A DNA stretch of 64,000 nucleotides from Ureibacillus thermophilus (GTDB lineage Bacteria; Bacillota; Bacilli; Bacillales_A; Planococcaceae), in contig NZ_CP036528.1 of NCBI RefSeq assembly GCF_004331915.1, positions 1,644,780 to 1,708,779 on the forward strand, in the 5' to 3' direction. Each line of letters opens with the position of its first letter. Positions within the stretch are counted from its first letter, which is position 1. Under the pieces are notes generated by a model. The model ran no database searches. It was given only the letters and a program-made list of their open reading frames with translations, and was not told the DNA's origin. Below are positions 63,619-64,000 of the stretch, piece by piece. A program made the position numbers and the translations under genes.

Positions 63619-64000
63619 TTACCACAATTTGAATCCTTTAGAACCAACTGGGGATGTATTAATAATATCAATGATTGGAATTGTGTAAGCGAAGATAATA
63701 ACTGCAATCATGATAACGCCCCAGAGTTTGAAGTTTTCAAGAGAAGCTGGAACTTTTGCTGCTCCTGGTGCAACTTCTGCAACAGGAAAATCTTGCTCGC
63801 CTTTTGGTGCAAAGAATGCTAGGTAAATGATTAATCCAGTAATTACTAAGATTGCAATGAATAGGATTGAACCACCAATTGCTTGAGCTACTTGGTAAGA
63901 AATCCATTCAGCTGCTTGTTCTGAACCGCCGTATTCGGAGTAAGCAGAACGACGTGGTGCTCCTAATAAACCTGCAATGTGCATGGAGCTTGACATGATT
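63619..64000 (-). CDS. cbaA: b(o/a)3-type cytochrome c oxidase subunit I, C-terminal part (5' cut by window)
   Basis: About 126 residues of the 3' end remain in view. The sequence SMHIAGLLGAPRR, then two membrane helices (about 40-60 and 93-112) and the closing SPVGSKGFKLW, is typical of the last helices of the ba3/b(o/a)3 haem-copper oxidase subunit I (B family). The catalytic His ligands lie upstream, outside the window. The frame is open through position 64000, so the Met at 63996 is internal. It would be a terminal oxidase downstream of the qcr complex. Confidence 0.85.
   Translation of the reverse strand, partial: IMSSSMHIAGLLGAPRRSAYSEYGGSEQAAEWISYQVAQAIGGSILFIAILVITGLIIYLAFFAPKGEQDFPVAEVAPGAAKVPASLENFKLWGVIMIAVIIFAYTIPIIDIINTSPVGSKGFKLW

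Noticed and set aside
63520-63707. N-terminal half of the minus-strand 136-codon frame containing the ISL3 fragment
   Set aside because: It runs through the oxidase terminator and antiparallel frame of cbaA; only the C-terminal part is transposase.

Overview
The window is about 64 kb of chromosome from a low-G+C, endospore-forming member of the Bacillales. The spore genes (spoIVA, sleB, ypeB), bacillithiol genes (ypdA, bshA), strong AGGAGG ribosome sites, a type B RNase P RNA and a gene order tracking the Bacillus subtilis fer-to-rnpB segment all support this. Protein sequence style (for example the divergent SpoIVA and the b(o/a)3-type oxidase at the right edge) suggests a Planococcaceae/Ureibacillus/Lysinibacillus-like genome rather than Bacillus proper. 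That placement is inference; no 16S gene is present.

Layout. 1-99: 3' tail of a group II intron. 104-5554: ferredoxin, YpbB/RecQ pair, LysM protein, phosphoesterase, YpdA. 5567-5740: dispersed repeat B. 5813-9498: PrsW, SleB/YpeB germination pair, PilZ protein. 9618-14037: cmk, S1-like protein, der, gpsA. 14182-16753: YphE, YphF, SpoIVA. 16969-21367: HU, FolE, TRAP (mtrB), heptaprenyl diphosphate/menaquinone genes, ndk. 21595-28693: cheR and the aromatic amino-acid cluster aroC-aroB-aroH-hisC-tyrA-aroA, with no trp operon inside it. 28797-31470: TPR protein, ReoY, repeat A, YpiF. 31634-33671: menaquinol:cytochrome c reductase qcrABC. 33823-36748: YpjA, a zinc metallopeptidase, repeat B, a 36-residue membrane peptide, repeat A, YpjC. 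36998-44002: dapB, mgsA, bshA, cca, birA, panBCD. 44048-45873: a full-length group II intron with a broken reverse transcriptase, sitting directly behind the panD terminator. 45951-53710: a dihydrolipoamide dehydrogenase homologue, dinG, ypmB, aspB, dnaD, nth, ypoC. 53761-54537: a two-gene regulator/membrane cassette with three palindromic operators. 54612-57913: ponA and recU on the minus strand. 58077-62197: a small ORF, a yppE-like gene with an in-frame stop, and the mrfA/mrfB repair pair. 62364-63120: gpsB and rnpB. 63205 to the end: an ISL3 transposase remnant and the 3' end of cytochrome oxidase subunit I.

Most of the window is housekeeping: aromatic amino-acid, pantothenate, lysine/peptidoglycan and quinone synthesis, respiration, DNA repair, cell division and sporulation. 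The less ordinary parts are spoIVA apparently starting at AUA behind a good sigma-E promoter and ribosome site; two families of structured intergenic repeats, two copies each; the decayed intron; the operator array of the XRE cassette; an inverted-repeat-bounded leader before panB; and the nonsense-interrupted yppE. No tRNA, rRNA or CRISPR array was seen.
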